A stretch of DNA of 64,000 bases from Sedimentibacter sp. SX930. GTDB taxonomy: Bacteria; Bacillota; Bacilli; Lactobacillales; Aerococcaceae. The stretch is from positions 1 through 64,000 of the forward strand of contig MUZD01000010.1 of NCBI GenBank assembly GCA_002155105.1. Direction: 5' to 3'. A model generated the notes under the pieces. That model was not told the origin of the DNA. It searched no databases and was given only the letters and a program-made list of their open reading frames with translations. Both the position numbers and the translations under genes were made by a program. Shown here in pieces: positions 40,969 through 53,444 of the stretch. Numbering within the stretch: position 1 is the first letter of the stretch; every line of letters begins with the position of its first letter.

Positions 40969-42099
40969 ATGATTCAAGCTCTGACTGATCTGATCCGGAT
41001 GTCCGGATTGGCTCACCTTACGTATAAAGAAATCATTATGATCATCATTGCCTGCATTTTCCTTTATTTGGCCATCAAAAAGGGCTATGAGCCCTATTTG
41101 TTGATCCCGATTGCGTTCGGCATCCTGTTGGTGAATCTTCCGTTAGCCGGATTGATGACGCCGCCTACCGAAAGCGAACCGGGAGGGCTGATCTATTACC
41201 TCTACCAAGGTACTAATCTGGGCATCTATCCGCCGTTGATCTTCCTCTGTCTGGGGGCAGCGACCGATTTCGGGCCGCTCATCGCCAATCCGAAAACGTT
41301 GTTGTTGGGCGGGGCAGCACAGTTCGGCATCTTTGCGGCATTCTTCGGGGCCTTGGCCTTGGGGATGACGCCCCAGGAAGCCGCATCCGTCGGCATCATA
41401 GGTGGGGCGGACGGACCGACTGCCATCTATTTGACGACAAAATTGGCCAACCATCTCTTATCGGTCATCGCCCTGGCGGCCTATTCCTATATGGCCTTGG
41501 TTCCCCTTATCCAGCCGCCGATCATGCGCCTGTTGACGACCGAAAAAGAGCGGCAGACTGTCATGAAGCAGATGCGCGTAGTGTCCAAGAACGAGCGTAT
41601 CCTGTTCCCAATCGTCACCACGATCTTCGTCAGCTTGGTCGTCCCATCAGCCACAGCGCTTGTGGGGATGCTGATGCTGGGTAATCTGATCCGGGAAAGC
41701 GGCCAGGTTCCGAAACTGACGGAAACGCTGCAGAATGCCATGATGTACACCATCACCGTCATCCTGGGCGTAACCGTCGGAGCCAAGGCGAACGGCGAGC
41801 TCTTCCTTTCACTGACCACGATAAAAATCATCGTTCTTGGCCTTTTTGCTTTCTCGATCGGGACTGCAGCCGGCGTGCTGATGGGAAAATTGATGTACAA
41901 ACTGACGAACGGCAAAGTGAATCCGCTGATCGGTGCTGCCGGTGTTTCAGCCGTTCCGATGGCTGCGCGGGTCGTGCAGAAAGAAGGCATCAAATACAAC
42001 CCTTCCAATTACTTGCTGATGCATGCGATGGGTCCGAATGTGGCAGGCGTCATCGGGTCGGCTGTGGCTGCAGGTGTCCTGTTGGCGTTCTTCGGCTGA
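40969..42099 (+). CDS. oadB: Oxaloacetate decarboxylase beta subunit, Na+ pump
   Basis: 376-aa membrane protein with about nine to eleven helices. It decarboxylates carboxybiotin and exports Na+. The conserved core SVGIIGGADGPTAIYLTTKLA contains the functional Asp of this family (GGADGPT); also seen are PPLIFLCLGAATDFGPL near the N-terminus and MHAMGPNVAGVIGSAVAAG at the end. Links oxaloacetate use, for example from malate, aspartate or citrate, to the ion gradient. No citrate lyase or citrate carrier is in the window. Confidence 0.92.
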   Translation: MIQALTDLIRMSGLAHLTYKEIIMIIIACIFLYLAIKKGYEPYLLIPIAFGILLVNLPLAGLMTPPTESEPGGLIYYLYQGTNLGIYPPLIFLCLGAATDFGPLIANPKTLLLGGAAQFGIFAAFFGALALGMTPQEAASVGIIGGADGPTAIYLTTKLANHLLSVIALAAYSYMALVPLIQPPIMRLLTTEKERQTVMKQMRVVSKNERILFPIVTTIFVSLVVPSATALVGMLMLGNLIRESGQVPKLTETLQNAMMYTITVILGVTVGAKANGELFLSLTTIKIIVLGLFAFSIGTAAGVLMGKLMYKLTNGKVNPLIGAAGVSAVPMAARVVQKEGIKYNPSNYLLMHAMGPNVAGVIGSAVAAGVLLAFFG

Positions 42100-42114
42100 G
42101 TGCGGACTATTAAT

Positions 42115-42155
42115 CATCTCCTTCTGATTTTTCATGTCAGAAGGGGATTTTTTAT
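42115..42155 (+). terminator. Terminator of the oad operon
   Basis: Stem ATCTCCTTCTGA/TCAGAAGGGGAT (one G-T pair) followed by a T run. Confidence 0.87.
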
Positions 42156-42252
42156 TGTTTCGAAGACGCAAGATTGCTAAATCCATCTGTTCTACACATG
42201 GAGGATGTATAATGAAGGCAACAAAAGAGTCAGAAATGGAGGGCGAATTACA

Positions 42253-43767
42253 ATGAATAAAAGAACATCATTGATTGTCGCTTTGGTCGTTTCGCTAACT
42301 TTATTGCTGTTTGTATCGGTCAATCTTTTTTCGACGTTATTTAATGACGGGGAAAGCCGGACATCTGTGACGACTATCGATACAGATTTGAACAGTTCAG
42401 GGAATTTCAGCGGGATGGGGCATATGATGGGGGCAGATCGGGCTACAGTCTTGGACGAAAGCGGGCAGGAAATGACCGCGCTCCGGTTGCCGGAACTGAT
42501 GGAACCTGATTCCGAATCCGCTACTGAAATCACTTATACGGTCACGGCTCAAGCAGGGGAGACTGCCTTCCTGGAAGGGGAAAAGACGGAGACGCTCGGC
42601 TACAACGGTTCCTATCTTGGCCCGGTTTTGGTTGTGCATGAAGGCCAAGAGGTGCATATCAAGACCGAAAACCAGTTGTCCGAAGCAACCTCTTTCCATT
42701 GGCACGGCGTGAAGCTCCCTTCTGATATGGATGGCGGGCCGCATCATCCGGTCGGACCGAATGAAACGATGCAAGTGGATTTCACGGTCAAACAGGAGGC
42801 GGCGACGTTGTGGTTCCACCCGCATGCCTTGGGAACGACTGCTGAACAAGTGTATGCCGGTTTGGCCGGATTGATTTTTGTCGAGGACGACAACTCCGAT
42901 CAGCTTGATTTGCCGAAGGACTATGGGGTGAATGACTTTCCTTTGATTGTTCAGGACCGGACCTTCGATGTGGACAATCAATTTGATTACGCAGGGACTT
43001 ACAATCCCGACGGTACCTATGGCGATACCTTGCTGATTAACGGGACCATCAATCCCTATGTGGAAGTCACAAATGAACTGGTCCGGTTGCGTCTGGTGAA
43101 TGGCTCGAATGCCCGCAATTACACGTTTGGATTGGAAAATGGCGCGGTGTTCAATCAGATCGCCAGCGACGGCGGTTTCCTGGAGCAGCCGGTTGCGTTG
43201 AAATCTGTGACGTTGACGCCTGGTGAACGGGCGGAAATCATCGTGGACCTGAGCGAATACGCCGAAGGGGACACCGTGAAACTGATGGACGGGAACGTAA
43301 CCGTTCTTGCCCTGAATGTCACGGAAGAGACGGACAAGCAAACGGCGCTTCCGCAAACGTTGAACGATATTCCTGAAATGGTGACGGAAGGGGCGGCCGT
43401 CCAACAGTTCACGCTGAGCGGCATGTCCTTCATGGTCAACATCAACGGCAATCAGTTCGACATGGCTCGGATCGATATCGAACAACGCCTGAATGAAACA
43501 GTTATCTGGGAAGTCCGCAATGCGCAGGATATGATGGGCAGCATGGTTCACCCTTTCCACATCCATGGCGTCCAATTCCAGGTGCTCTCGCGTGATGGAG
43601 TAGAGCCGCCGCAGAACGAGCAAGGCTGGAAGGACACTATCGCCGTTTATCCCGGCGAAACGGTCCGGCTGGCGGTGACTTTTTCTGAGAAGGGAGTCTT
43701 CATGTATCATTGCCACATTTTGGAGCATGAGGATAATGGCATGATGGGTCAGGTCAGTGTACAATAA
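42253..43767 (+). CDS. Multicopper oxidase (CueO/CotA-like)
   Basis: 504-aa exported or membrane-anchored multicopper oxidase. The N-terminal helix (about residues 7-28) may be an anchor or signal. All four copper motifs are present: HWHG (149-152), HPHALG, HPFHIHG and the C-terminal HCHILEHEDNGMM (from 486), with axial Met. A Met-rich stretch GMGHMMGAD near the N-terminus may bind Cu(I). Likely oxidises Cu(I) outside the cell and protects it. ATG 42253 follows GGAGGGCGA. A TATAAT box stands at 42210-42215. The sensor-regulator pair lies directly downstream. Confidence 0.92.
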   Translation: MNKRTSLIVALVVSLTLLLFVSVNLFSTLFNDGESRTSVTTIDTDLNSSGNFSGMGHMMGADRATVLDESGQEMTALRLPELMEPDSESATEITYTVTAQAGETAFLEGEKTETLGYNGSYLGPVLVVHEGQEVHIKTENQLSEATSFHWHGVKLPSDMDGGPHHPVGPNETMQVDFTVKQEAATLWFHPHALGTTAEQVYAGLAGLIFVEDDNSDQLDLPKDYGVNDFPLIVQDRTFDVDNQFDYAGTYNPDGTYGDTLLINGTINPYVEVTNELVRLRLVNGSNARNYTFGLENGAVFNQIASDGGFLEQPVALKSVTLTPGERAEIIVDLSEYAEGDTVKLMDGNVTVLALNVTEETDKQTALPQTLNDIPEMVTEGAAVQQFTLSGMSFMVNINGNQFDMARIDIEQRLNETVIWEVRNAQDMMGSMVHPFHIHGVQFQVLSRDGVEPPQNEQGWKDTIAVYPGETVRLAVTFSEKGVFMYHCHILEHEDNGMMGQVSVQ

Positions 43768-43799
43768 AAATATGGGAAATATGATGGAGGTGGATGCCG

Positions 43800-44483
43800 A
43801 TGAAGGTTTTGATCGTCGATGATGAACCAAATATTTTGGATATCGTGGAGGCCTATCTGGCCGCCAAAAAATATCAAGTGTACCGTGCCGAGACCGGGGC
43901 GGAGGCATTGGAGAAATTTCATGCCTTCCATCCGGATCTGATTGTTTTGGATCTGATGCTGCCGGATATGGCAGGCGGCGATGTCTGCGCCAAAATCCGC
44001 GAAGAATCCAACGTTCCCATCATCATGCTGACGGCAAGGTCAACCGAAAAGGATATCTTGAGCGGCTTGCAGATCGGAGCGGATGATTACATGGTCAAGC
44101 CATTCAGCCCTAAGGAGCTGGTGGCGCGGGTCGAGACAGTTTTGAGGCGCGCTGCCCCAGCCGATGCTGAAGAAAAATGGAGCTTCGATGGCGGCGAATT
44201 GGTCATTCATCCCAAAACGAAGCAAGTTTTCGCGCAGCAGCAGGAAGTCGCATTGACGGCTACCGAATATGAACTGTTGACGTTATTGGCCAAGAATCCG
44301 AGCCGACTCTTCACGAGGGAAGAATTGCTGGAGACCGTAAAAGGGATGGATTTTGAAGGTTTGGATAGGGTCATCGATACGCATATCAAGAACATCAGGC
44401 AAAAGATAGAGCCGGAACCGAAACAGCCCATCTATATTCTGACTGTCCGGGGAAGCGGCTATCGGTTTGGAGGGAAACGATGA
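43800..44483 (+). CDS. OmpR-family response regulator (copper island)
   Basis: 227-aa response regulator. The receiver domain has acidic pocket Asp7-Asp8, phospho-acceptor Asp51 (LIVLDLMLPD) and Lys in VKPFSPKEL. The C-terminal winged helix ends with DTHIKNIRQKI and GSGYRFGG. The ATG at 43800 has GGAGG at 9 nt; the one at 43794 would be too close. It overlaps the kinase gene by 4 nt. Copper sensing is inferred from neighbours. Confidence 0.92.
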   Translation: MKVLIVDDEPNILDIVEAYLAAKKYQVYRAETGAEALEKFHAFHPDLIVLDLMLPDMAGGDVCAKIREESNVPIIMLTARSTEKDILSGLQIGADDYMVKPFSPKELVARVETVLRRAAPADAEEKWSFDGGELVIHPKTKQVFAQQQEVALTATEYELLTLLAKNPSRLFTREELLETVKGMDFEGLDRVIDTHIKNIRQKIEPEPKQPIYILTVRGSGYRFGGKR

Positions 44484-45880
44484 GGAGGACGATCAGTTGG
44501 CAGCTGATTTTTTCCTTCCTGCTCTTTTCAATCGTCATCATCGGGCTGTTCGGCTGGTTCAGCGTACGCTTATTGGACAGCCACTTCTCGGAATATGTCA
44601 GCGAACGGCGCACGGAAGAAATAACCGGTTTTACGGATGAAATCGAGGCGGTCTATGCCCAACAAGGCGGTTGGGACGAGGCTGCCGTAGCGGTCATCGG
44701 CAGACAGGCATTGCAGGCCGACATCATCCTGAAAGTCTATGATAGCCAAGGAACGCTGATCTGGACCCCCACTGCGATGGAGGAACAGGACAACCGCCAG
44801 ATGATGTCCAGCCATATGTCGCAGATGAACGAGATGATGGGCGGGACAGAGAGCGAATATACGGTGACCACTGTTGAACTTAATGATGGTACCCGGACAA
44901 TCGGCAGCTTGGCAATCGGAACGATGGGGACGTACTTCTATACGGAACATGATGTCTCATTCATGAGCGACATCCGCAACAATCTGCTGATCGTGGCGCT
45001 GCTGGCTTTCGCCTTGTCGCTTTTCTTCGCGGTCTGGATCGCCAGAAAGTTGAGCGTGCCGGTCTTTGCGGTGAGCCGCTTCACTGGAGAAATCGCCAAA
45101 GGCAACTACACGGAGCATCCGCCTAAGGAAACGAACATCGTCGAAATCGATGCGTTGATCCGTTCGGTGGACAGCCTATCCCGTCAACTGGACAGCCAAC
45201 AGGAAATCCGGAACCGCCTTTCTTCCGATATTGCGCATGAAATCCGAACCCCGCTTACGACATTGAAAGGAAATCTGGAAGCGATGCTGGACGGCATTTG
45301 GGAGCCGAGCAGCGAGCGGTTGAAGATCTGCTATGATGAAGTGAACCGGATTTCCCGCCTGATCGGGAATATCGACAAAATCAACGAAATGGAAAGCAAT
45401 CACGAAAAATTGGAATTCAGCCGTTTTGACCTGCAGGCTTTGAGCAAGAAAGTCGCGACGAACTTTACGGCTGCAGCCGCCAAAAAGAATATTATCTTGG
45501 CGGTAACCGGGGAGCCGCTGATGATAACGGCGGATCAGGACAAAATCAGCCAAGTGCTGACGAACCTTTTGGCTAATGCGATCAAGTTCACTCCGAAGCA
45601 AGGGAATATCCATATCGAAACTCATCTGGAGGGTAATAGGGCGGTACTGAAAGTGTCCGATGACGGCATCGGCATCGATCCGGAAGATCAGGAGAAAATT
45701 TTTGAGCGCTTCTATATGACGGAGCCGTCGCGCAACAGCCGATCCGGAGGGCAAGGGCTCGGCCTGGCCATCGTCAAAAGCATCATCAAGAAGCACAACG
45801 GGACTGTGCGGGTTGCCAGCGATATCGGCAAGGGAGCTACGTTCACGGTTACCATTCCGTTGGATCAACACAGATCATGA
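44480..45880 (+). CDS. Membrane sensor histidine kinase (copper island)
   Basis: 466-aa kinase. Two transmembrane helices (about 10-30 and 170-190) frame an extracellular domain of about 140 residues rich in Met around MMSSHMSQMNEMMGG, suited to metal sensing. HAMP follows, then the phospho-His253 in SDIAHEIRTPL, N-box ANAIKFTP, and G-boxes DDGIGI and GGQGLGLAI. Start ATG overlaps the regulator stop. The Met cluster supports Cu(I)/Ag(I) as signal; this is inference. Confidence 0.9.
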   Translation: MRRTISWQLIFSFLLFSIVIIGLFGWFSVRLLDSHFSEYVSERRTEEITGFTDEIEAVYAQQGGWDEAAVAVIGRQALQADIILKVYDSQGTLIWTPTAMEEQDNRQMMSSHMSQMNEMMGGTESEYTVTTVELNDGTRTIGSLAIGTMGTYFYTEHDVSFMSDIRNNLLIVALLAFALSLFFAVWIARKLSVPVFAVSRFTGEIAKGNYTEHPPKETNIVEIDALIRSVDSLSRQLDSQQEIRNRLSSDIAHEIRTPLTTLKGNLEAMLDGIWEPSSERLKICYDEVNRISRLIGNIDKINEMESNHEKLEFSRFDLQALSKKVATNFTAAAAKKNIILAVTGEPLMITADQDKISQVLTNLLANAIKFTPKQGNIHIETHLEGNRAVLKVSDDGIGIDPEDQEKIFERFYMTEPSRNSRSGGQGLGLAIVKSIIKKHNGTVRVASDIGKGATFTVTIPLDQHRS

Positions 45881-45921
45881 ACGAAAGAGATTCGAACTTT
45901 TACTGTCAGAAGAATGACAAG

Positions 45922-45965
45922 CAAAACGAGGGACAGCCACAAAATGTGACTGTCCCTCGTTTTGT
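45922..45965. terminator. Bidirectional terminator between kinase and SHOCT genes
   Basis: Stem AAAACGAGGGACAG/CTGTCCCTCGTTTT, A-rich on one side and T-rich on the other, between convergent genes. Confidence 0.88.
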
Positions 45966-45977
45966 ATTCATGCTGGA

Positions 45978-46214
45978 TTACAAAAGTTTCTTCTTGCGAT
46001 CGAACTCTTCCTCGGTGATGTTCCCTTTAGCCAGTTCTTTTTTCAGGATATCCAAAGCGGACTCGTCCGTTGAAGAAACTTTGCCTGATCTATCGTTCAA
46101 AAGCCTGGTTGCCAAATAAATGACGAGTATGATCAAAGCAATCCAGAAAATCCACATAAACATCATGCCGCCCATACCAAAACCTCCAAAATATTGTAAG
46201 CATCTGCCGAACAT
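45978..46214 (-). CDS. Small membrane protein with SHOCT domain
   Basis: 78-aa protein: glycine/Met-rich N-terminus (GGFGMGGMMFMW), one transmembrane helix (about 19-40), and a C-terminal SHOCT motif (ALDILKKELAKGNITEEEF). SHOCT proteins are often next to copper or stress genes in Gram-positives; the role is unknown. AAGGGGG precedes the ATG. It is on the strand of the copper ATPase, 101 nt downstream of it. Confidence 0.82.
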   Translation of the reverse strand: MFGRCLQYFGGFGMGGMMFMWIFWIALIILVIYLATRLLNDRSGKVSSTDESALDILKKELAKGNITEEEFDRKKKLL

Positions 46215-46315
46215 GCAAAAGCCCCCTTTTTTCTCTATATATGCAGTATACAGTCATATTGTGTAGATTGGATGTAGTTTTGCTGTCTGTTGCGGTGATT
46301 ATTGGAAATGCATGC

Positions 46316-48532
46316 TCAGTCTATCCTCAAGAGCCGCGCATTTACCGCGCATATAATTGTGCTGATCGACATGACCGCTGCCCCGATGGCTGGGGTGATA
46401 AGGAAGCCTTGATTGGCCAACACACCTGCAGCCAACGGGATGGCGATGACGTTATAACCGACAGCCCAAATCAGATTCTCGACCATCTTGCGGTAAGTGG
46501 CTTTCGAAAGGGTGATAATGGTTAATACGTCTTTCGGATTGCTGTCCACCAGAATGACGTCGGCGGTTTCGATTGCGACATCCGTTCCGGCGCCGATGGC
46601 AATACCAAGATCAGCTTCCGCCAGAGCGGGCGCATCATTGACGCCATCCCCGACCATCGCGACTTTTTTGTTTCCGGCTTTCAATGCGGCGATGTGTTTC
46701 GATTTCTCGGCAGGCAGAACTTCCGCAAATACTTGAGCAAGCCCTAACTGATCGCCCACGTATTGCGCTGCGCGGCTATTGTCGCCTGTCAGCATGATGG
46801 CTTCAATGCCTTGCTCCTTCAGGGCAGTCACGACTTCGTGCGAGGACGAACGGATGATATCAGCGTTGGCGATCATCCCCTGCAAGATGCCTTCCTTCAG
46901 GACGAAGACAACGGTTTTGCCTTGCTGGGCCAAGCTGGCGAATGTCTCCTTGTCGTATGTAATGCCGCGCTCGTCCATGGTGCCGGGGCTGACGACAGCG
47001 ACCTGCATGCCGTCCACAGTGACCTGCAGACCTTGGCCAGTAAGGTTTTGATAATCAGTTACCGGCAAAAGGGCGACAGATTCTGCTTCCCCTTTGCGGA
47101 CGATCCCTTTTGCGATCGGGTGTTCAGATTGGCTTTCGGCAGAATAGGCCAACGTCAGTAATTCCTTCTCGGAGACCCCAGCTGCGGGAAGGATGTCGGT
47201 CACGCCGAAGTTACCTTCCGTCAAGGTCCCGGTCTTGTCAAAGACGATTCGATTTACGTTGCGCGCCTCCTCGAATTGCGTCCGGTTGCGGATCAGCAAG
47301 CCGTTTCGGGCTGCGATTGAAGTGGACACCGCATTCACCAAAGGGACAGCCAGCCCGAGTGCATGGGGACAAGCGATGACGAGTACCGTCACCATCCTCT
47401 CCAAAGCGAAGGCCAAGTCGGCTGCAAAAATCCAATAAAGGAAAGTCAGGAGTCCGGCTGTGACGGCGATATAGAACAGCCAACCGGCCGCTTTGTCGGC
47501 CAATCCCTGCGACTTGGATTTTTGTTGCTGGGCCGCCTGGACCATATTGATCACTTGGGCCAAGTAGGTTTCATTCCCGACTTTTTCCACGGTCAGCTTC
47601 AGGACGCCTGACCCGTTGATGGAGCCGCCGATGGCCTGCATGCCCGGTTGTTTTTCGACAGGCACAGATTCGCCCGTCAGCATCGATTCATCAACCGTTG
47701 AGAGGCCTTCGTAGATTTTTCCGTCCAAAGGGATCTTTTCACCGGGCTTGACGAGAATGCGCTCACCCGGAACAAGGGCTTCGATCGACACTTCTTCAAT
47801 ATTGCCGGCCGCATCCAAACGATGGGCAACTTTAGGCATCAGTTTGATGAGTTCTTCCAGCGCTTTGGATGCCCCCATCTGGGATTTCATCTCGATCCAG
47901 TGACCTAGCAACATGATCAGGATCAAGGTTGCCAGTTCGAAATAAAAGTCCGATCCTTCTATGAAGAAGGCCGTGAAGCTGCTGTAGATATAGGCCGAAA
48001 CGATCGCCAAGGAAATCAGCATCATCATACCGAGCGACCGGTTCTTCCATTCCTCCCAAGCGCCCTCCAGAAACGGTTTGCCGCCGTAAAAGAAAATCAC
48101 GCTGGACAAGCCAAATACGATGAAATTGGCTCCGGGAAATTCAAAATGGTAGCCGAAGAGCATCATGATCATTGGGGACAACAAAGTGACGGGGATGGTC
48201 AGCAACAACACGATCCAAAATCTTTTCCTGTAATCAGCCACCATCTGTTCGTGGTGGCCTGCATGCCCTGTGGCGCCATGCCCGGCCGGACCGTGCGCCA
48301 TATGTTGTTCATGCTGTTCGTGGCTCTGGGGAGCGGCCTGTTTAAGTTGAGGCTCATGTGCCTCTGTATGCGCATGAGCTGCGTGCTTTTCTGACTGTGG
48401 TTCGGCAGCAACCGGCTGAGATGGGGCCATATGATGGCCCGAATGGTCGTGCCCAGCGTGCGGATCGATCGGTTTTGGGACCTCTAGAGTATGGTCTGTG
48501 TGCGTGTGCTCCGTATGTTTATGTTCATCCAT
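46316..48532 (-). CDS. copB: CopB-type copper-exporting P1B ATPase
   Basis: 738-aa P-type ATPase. The N-terminal ~125 residues are a very His-rich metal-binding tail (many HxH and HGH units) in place of CxxC domains. Transport motif is CPH (IACPHALGLAVP), the CopB mark, rather than the CPC of CopA. TGES, DKTGTLTEG and GDGVNDAPAL motifs for dephosphorylation, phosphorylation and ATP binding are intact. ATG 48532 follows AAAGGAGG; a longer frame upstream has no site. Exports copper or silver from the cytoplasm and completes the island with the oxidase and sensor pair. Confidence 0.93.
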   Translation of the reverse strand: MDEHKHTEHTHTDHTLEVPKPIDPHAGHDHSGHHMAPSQPVAAEPQSEKHAAHAHTEAHEPQLKQAAPQSHEQHEQHMAHGPAGHGATGHAGHHEQMVADYRKRFWIVLLLTIPVTLLSPMIMMLFGYHFEFPGANFIVFGLSSVIFFYGGKPFLEGAWEEWKNRSLGMMMLISLAIVSAYIYSSFTAFFIEGSDFYFELATLILIMLLGHWIEMKSQMGASKALEELIKLMPKVAHRLDAAGNIEEVSIEALVPGERILVKPGEKIPLDGKIYEGLSTVDESMLTGESVPVEKQPGMQAIGGSINGSGVLKLTVEKVGNETYLAQVINMVQAAQQQKSKSQGLADKAAGWLFYIAVTAGLLTFLYWIFAADLAFALERMVTVLVIACPHALGLAVPLVNAVSTSIAARNGLLIRNRTQFEEARNVNRIVFDKTGTLTEGNFGVTDILPAAGVSEKELLTLAYSAESQSEHPIAKGIVRKGEAESVALLPVTDYQNLTGQGLQVTVDGMQVAVVSPGTMDERGITYDKETFASLAQQGKTVVFVLKEGILQGMIANADIIRSSSHEVVTALKEQGIEAIMLTGDNSRAAQYVGDQLGLAQVFAEVLPAEKSKHIAALKAGNKKVAMVGDGVNDAPALAEADLGIAIGAGTDVAIETADVILVDSNPKDVLTIITLSKATYRKMVENLIWAVGYNVIAIPLAAGVLANQGFLITPAIGAAVMSISTIICAVNARLLRID

Positions 48533-48783
48533 CTTGTCACTCCTCCTTTGTTTCAAAACATCCAAACAATAAGGTATATAAAAATGACTGCAGTTTCTTA
48601 TGCTTATCATAGCAGAATTCGATACTTGGATGGTAACAGTTTCATTTGTGCAGACAATCTGAAAAGAAACATCGGAAATCGTAAATTGCAGAAATAAGGG
48701 TAAATGTTTTGGAGTTTATCTTACCAACGACACCTGGATTGCTCATATATACACAAGATAATGAGTTTAGACTTGATTAAGGC

Positions 48784-48894
48784 ATGATGTTGGCTGCGGG
48801 CCATCTATCATCTGCCTACAATGACGTCAAAGATTTTTTAAACCATGGTGGAGCCGAACCTGAAGATATCATCTATATTATGGAAAATCAGTAG
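48784..48894 (+). pseudogene. Unidentified C-terminal gene remnant
   Basis: A 36-codon frame ending in a stop, with protein-like composition (AGHLSSAYNDVKDFLNHGG, then AEPEDIIYIMENQ), no ribosome binding site and no complete domain. It looks like the tail of a lost gene. I do not recognise the family. Confidence 0.35.
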
Positions 48895-48933
48895 GAATAC
48901 AGGAGCAAACATGTTGTGTGTCGAGAGGGTGCT

Positions 48934-49077
48934 GATTTGATCAATATCCATGCTGCGGATACGTCAGGTTCTCAGTCTTTAGATTTAGAAGGACGATTTC
49001 CTAATCACATTTCCAATCCGGATCATAAGGGCGCGATGGCCAATATCAAGGGGAAATATGTGGCCTTCATAGCATGA
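48934..49077 (+). pseudogene. Phosphohexomutase (PGM/PMM) remnant
   Basis: The frame reads EGADLINIHAADTSGSQSL, then DLEGRFPNHISNPDHKGAMA and stops. The FPNHISNPD-type block is characteristic of the phosphoglucomutase/phosphomannomutase superfamily just before its metal-binding loop. Only about 45 codons remain. Its 3' part (from 49045) lies in the tandem duplication, so part of it also appears at 49212. Confidence 0.5.
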
Positions 49078-49120
49078 TGGTCTCAGCCGGCGGACCTTGG
49101 TCCAGAACGTATACAGACCA

Positions 49121-49149
49121 TTGTAAAGGATTACATCACTTGCTATGAT
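49121..49149 (+). promoter_or_regulatory. Promoter in duplication copy 1
   Basis: -35 TTGTAA (49121-49126), 17 nt, -10 TATGAT (49144-49149). An ACGTATAC palindromic motif lies on both sides of it. Confidence 0.65.
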
Positions 49150-49287
49150 GTATTTAGAGATACGTATACTCAATAATCTGAACGGAGAAAAAATATGAAG
49201 AGTAAGGTTTCATCAAGGGGAAATATGTGGCCTTCATAGCATGATGGTCTCAGCCGGCGGACCTTGGTCCAGAACGTATACAGACCA

Positions 49288-49316
49288 TTGTAAAGGGTTA
49301 CATAACTTGCTATGAT
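49288..49316 (+). promoter_or_regulatory. Promoter in duplication copy 2
   Basis: Same -35 TTGTAA and -10 TATGAT with 17-nt spacing, 47 nt before the intact PTS start. The flanking GTATAC repeats (ACGTATACAG upstream, ACGTATACTC downstream) may bind the local RpiR regulator. Confidence 0.7.
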
Positions 49317-49362
49317 GTATTTAGAGATACGTATACTCAATAATCTGAACGGAGAAAAAAAT

Positions 49363-52294
<2,932 letters not shown>

Positions 52295-52302
52295 ATAAAC
52301 TG

Positions 52303-52335
52303 CGGATGGAGCATTCTGGCTCCTTCCGATTTTTG
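52303..52335 (+). terminator. Terminator of the alpha-glucoside operon
   Basis: Stem CGGATGGAGC paired with GGCTCCTTCCG, 5-nt loop, ATTTTTG tail. Confidence 0.75.
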
Positions 52336-52387
52336 CATTTCCAGACCAGAGTCGATAAAATTAAGGAAAAAGATGTGAGGTGGCCAC

Positions 52388-53155
52388 ATGCATTTCTCAG
52401 ATATTGTTAATCAGCATTACGATGAGCTAAACGAGGTAGATCTCATCATGGGAAAATACATTAACAGTAACGTTAATCAAGTGATTTTGATGAGTACGAA
52501 CGAGTTTGCCAAATCCTGCCATACCTCCAAGTCGTCGGTGATTCGTTATTCACAAAAGCTAGGCTTTACCGGATTCAGTGAGCTGCGTAATTTTTTGAAA
52601 TGGCAAAAAGATCCTAAAACCGAAACGGCATTTGAAGCATTTGCCAGTCGGGTATGCGATGATGCTTCTCGTACGATAACCTATATAAAAGATGCAAACT
52701 GGAAGGAAATCTATCAAAAACTGGAAGAAAGTGAAAATGTCTATCTGTTGGCTACCGGCGTTACCCAGCAAAGCCAAGCAGCTGAGCTACAGCGGCTGTT
52801 ATTGCTGATTGGAAAGCCGGCACAGTTAATTCCCGCTTCTTCGCAATCCAATGAGTTTAGGCGTATCGTCGAAAGGCTATCCGAACGAGATCTAATCTTC
52901 ATTTTGTCTTTGTCGGGCGAGAATCAACATCTTTCCAATGTATTGAATATTCTTTCGGTCCAGCAATCGACGCTGGTTTCCATCACCAATATGCAAAACA
53001 ATTGGTTGTCTGGACGCGCTGACTATAGTTTGTACGCTTCGAGTAGCCGAAGTCCAATACCGAACGATTGGTGGTTGCAAACAGCATCTTCCTTTTTTTT
53101 ACTAATCGAAGCTTTTGCGTTTGGGTATATGGATTATCTGCGGGATGTGAACTGA
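52388..53155 (+). CDS. MurR/RpiR-family regulator of the alpha-glucoside operon
   Basis: 255-aa regulator. The N-terminal HTH_6 domain includes STNEFAKSCHTSKSSVIRYS and KLGFTGFSELRNFL. The C-terminal SIS domain has NVYLLATGVTQQSQAAEL and LIFILSLSGENQHL. The SIS core is more diverged than in the nag operon regulator. GAGGTGG precedes the ATG. It probably senses a phosphorylated glucoside and controls the upstream PTS promoters, as GlvR does in B. subtilis. Confidence 0.86.
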   Translation: MHFSDIVNQHYDELNEVDLIMGKYINSNVNQVILMSTNEFAKSCHTSKSSVIRYSQKLGFTGFSELRNFLKWQKDPKTETAFEAFASRVCDDASRTITYIKDANWKEIYQKLEESENVYLLATGVTQQSQAAELQRLLLLIGKPAQLIPASSQSNEFRRIVERLSERDLIFILSLSGENQHLSNVLNILSVQQSTLVSITNMQNNWLSGRADYSLYASSSRSPIPNDWWLQTASSFFLLIEAFAFGYMDYLRDVN

Positions 53156-53267
53156 CCAACACGCTCTCACAAAAAATAGGATATAAAGGGTTCCTATTGC
53201 TGTTAATTTTGAATAGATTGGCTGATTGGCCATTGGTCAGCTGTCTGTTTTGCTGAAAATCGCTTAG

Positions 53268-53405
<138 letters not shown>

Positions 53406-53444
53406 CAGGGAACCGAATATTGACTTGACACACTAATTATCAAT

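Noticed and set aside
42397-43908. Long open frame opposite the multicopper oxidase
   Set aside because: No ribosome binding site and no recognisable domain; the plus strand encodes all four copper motifs. It arises from codon bias of the real gene.
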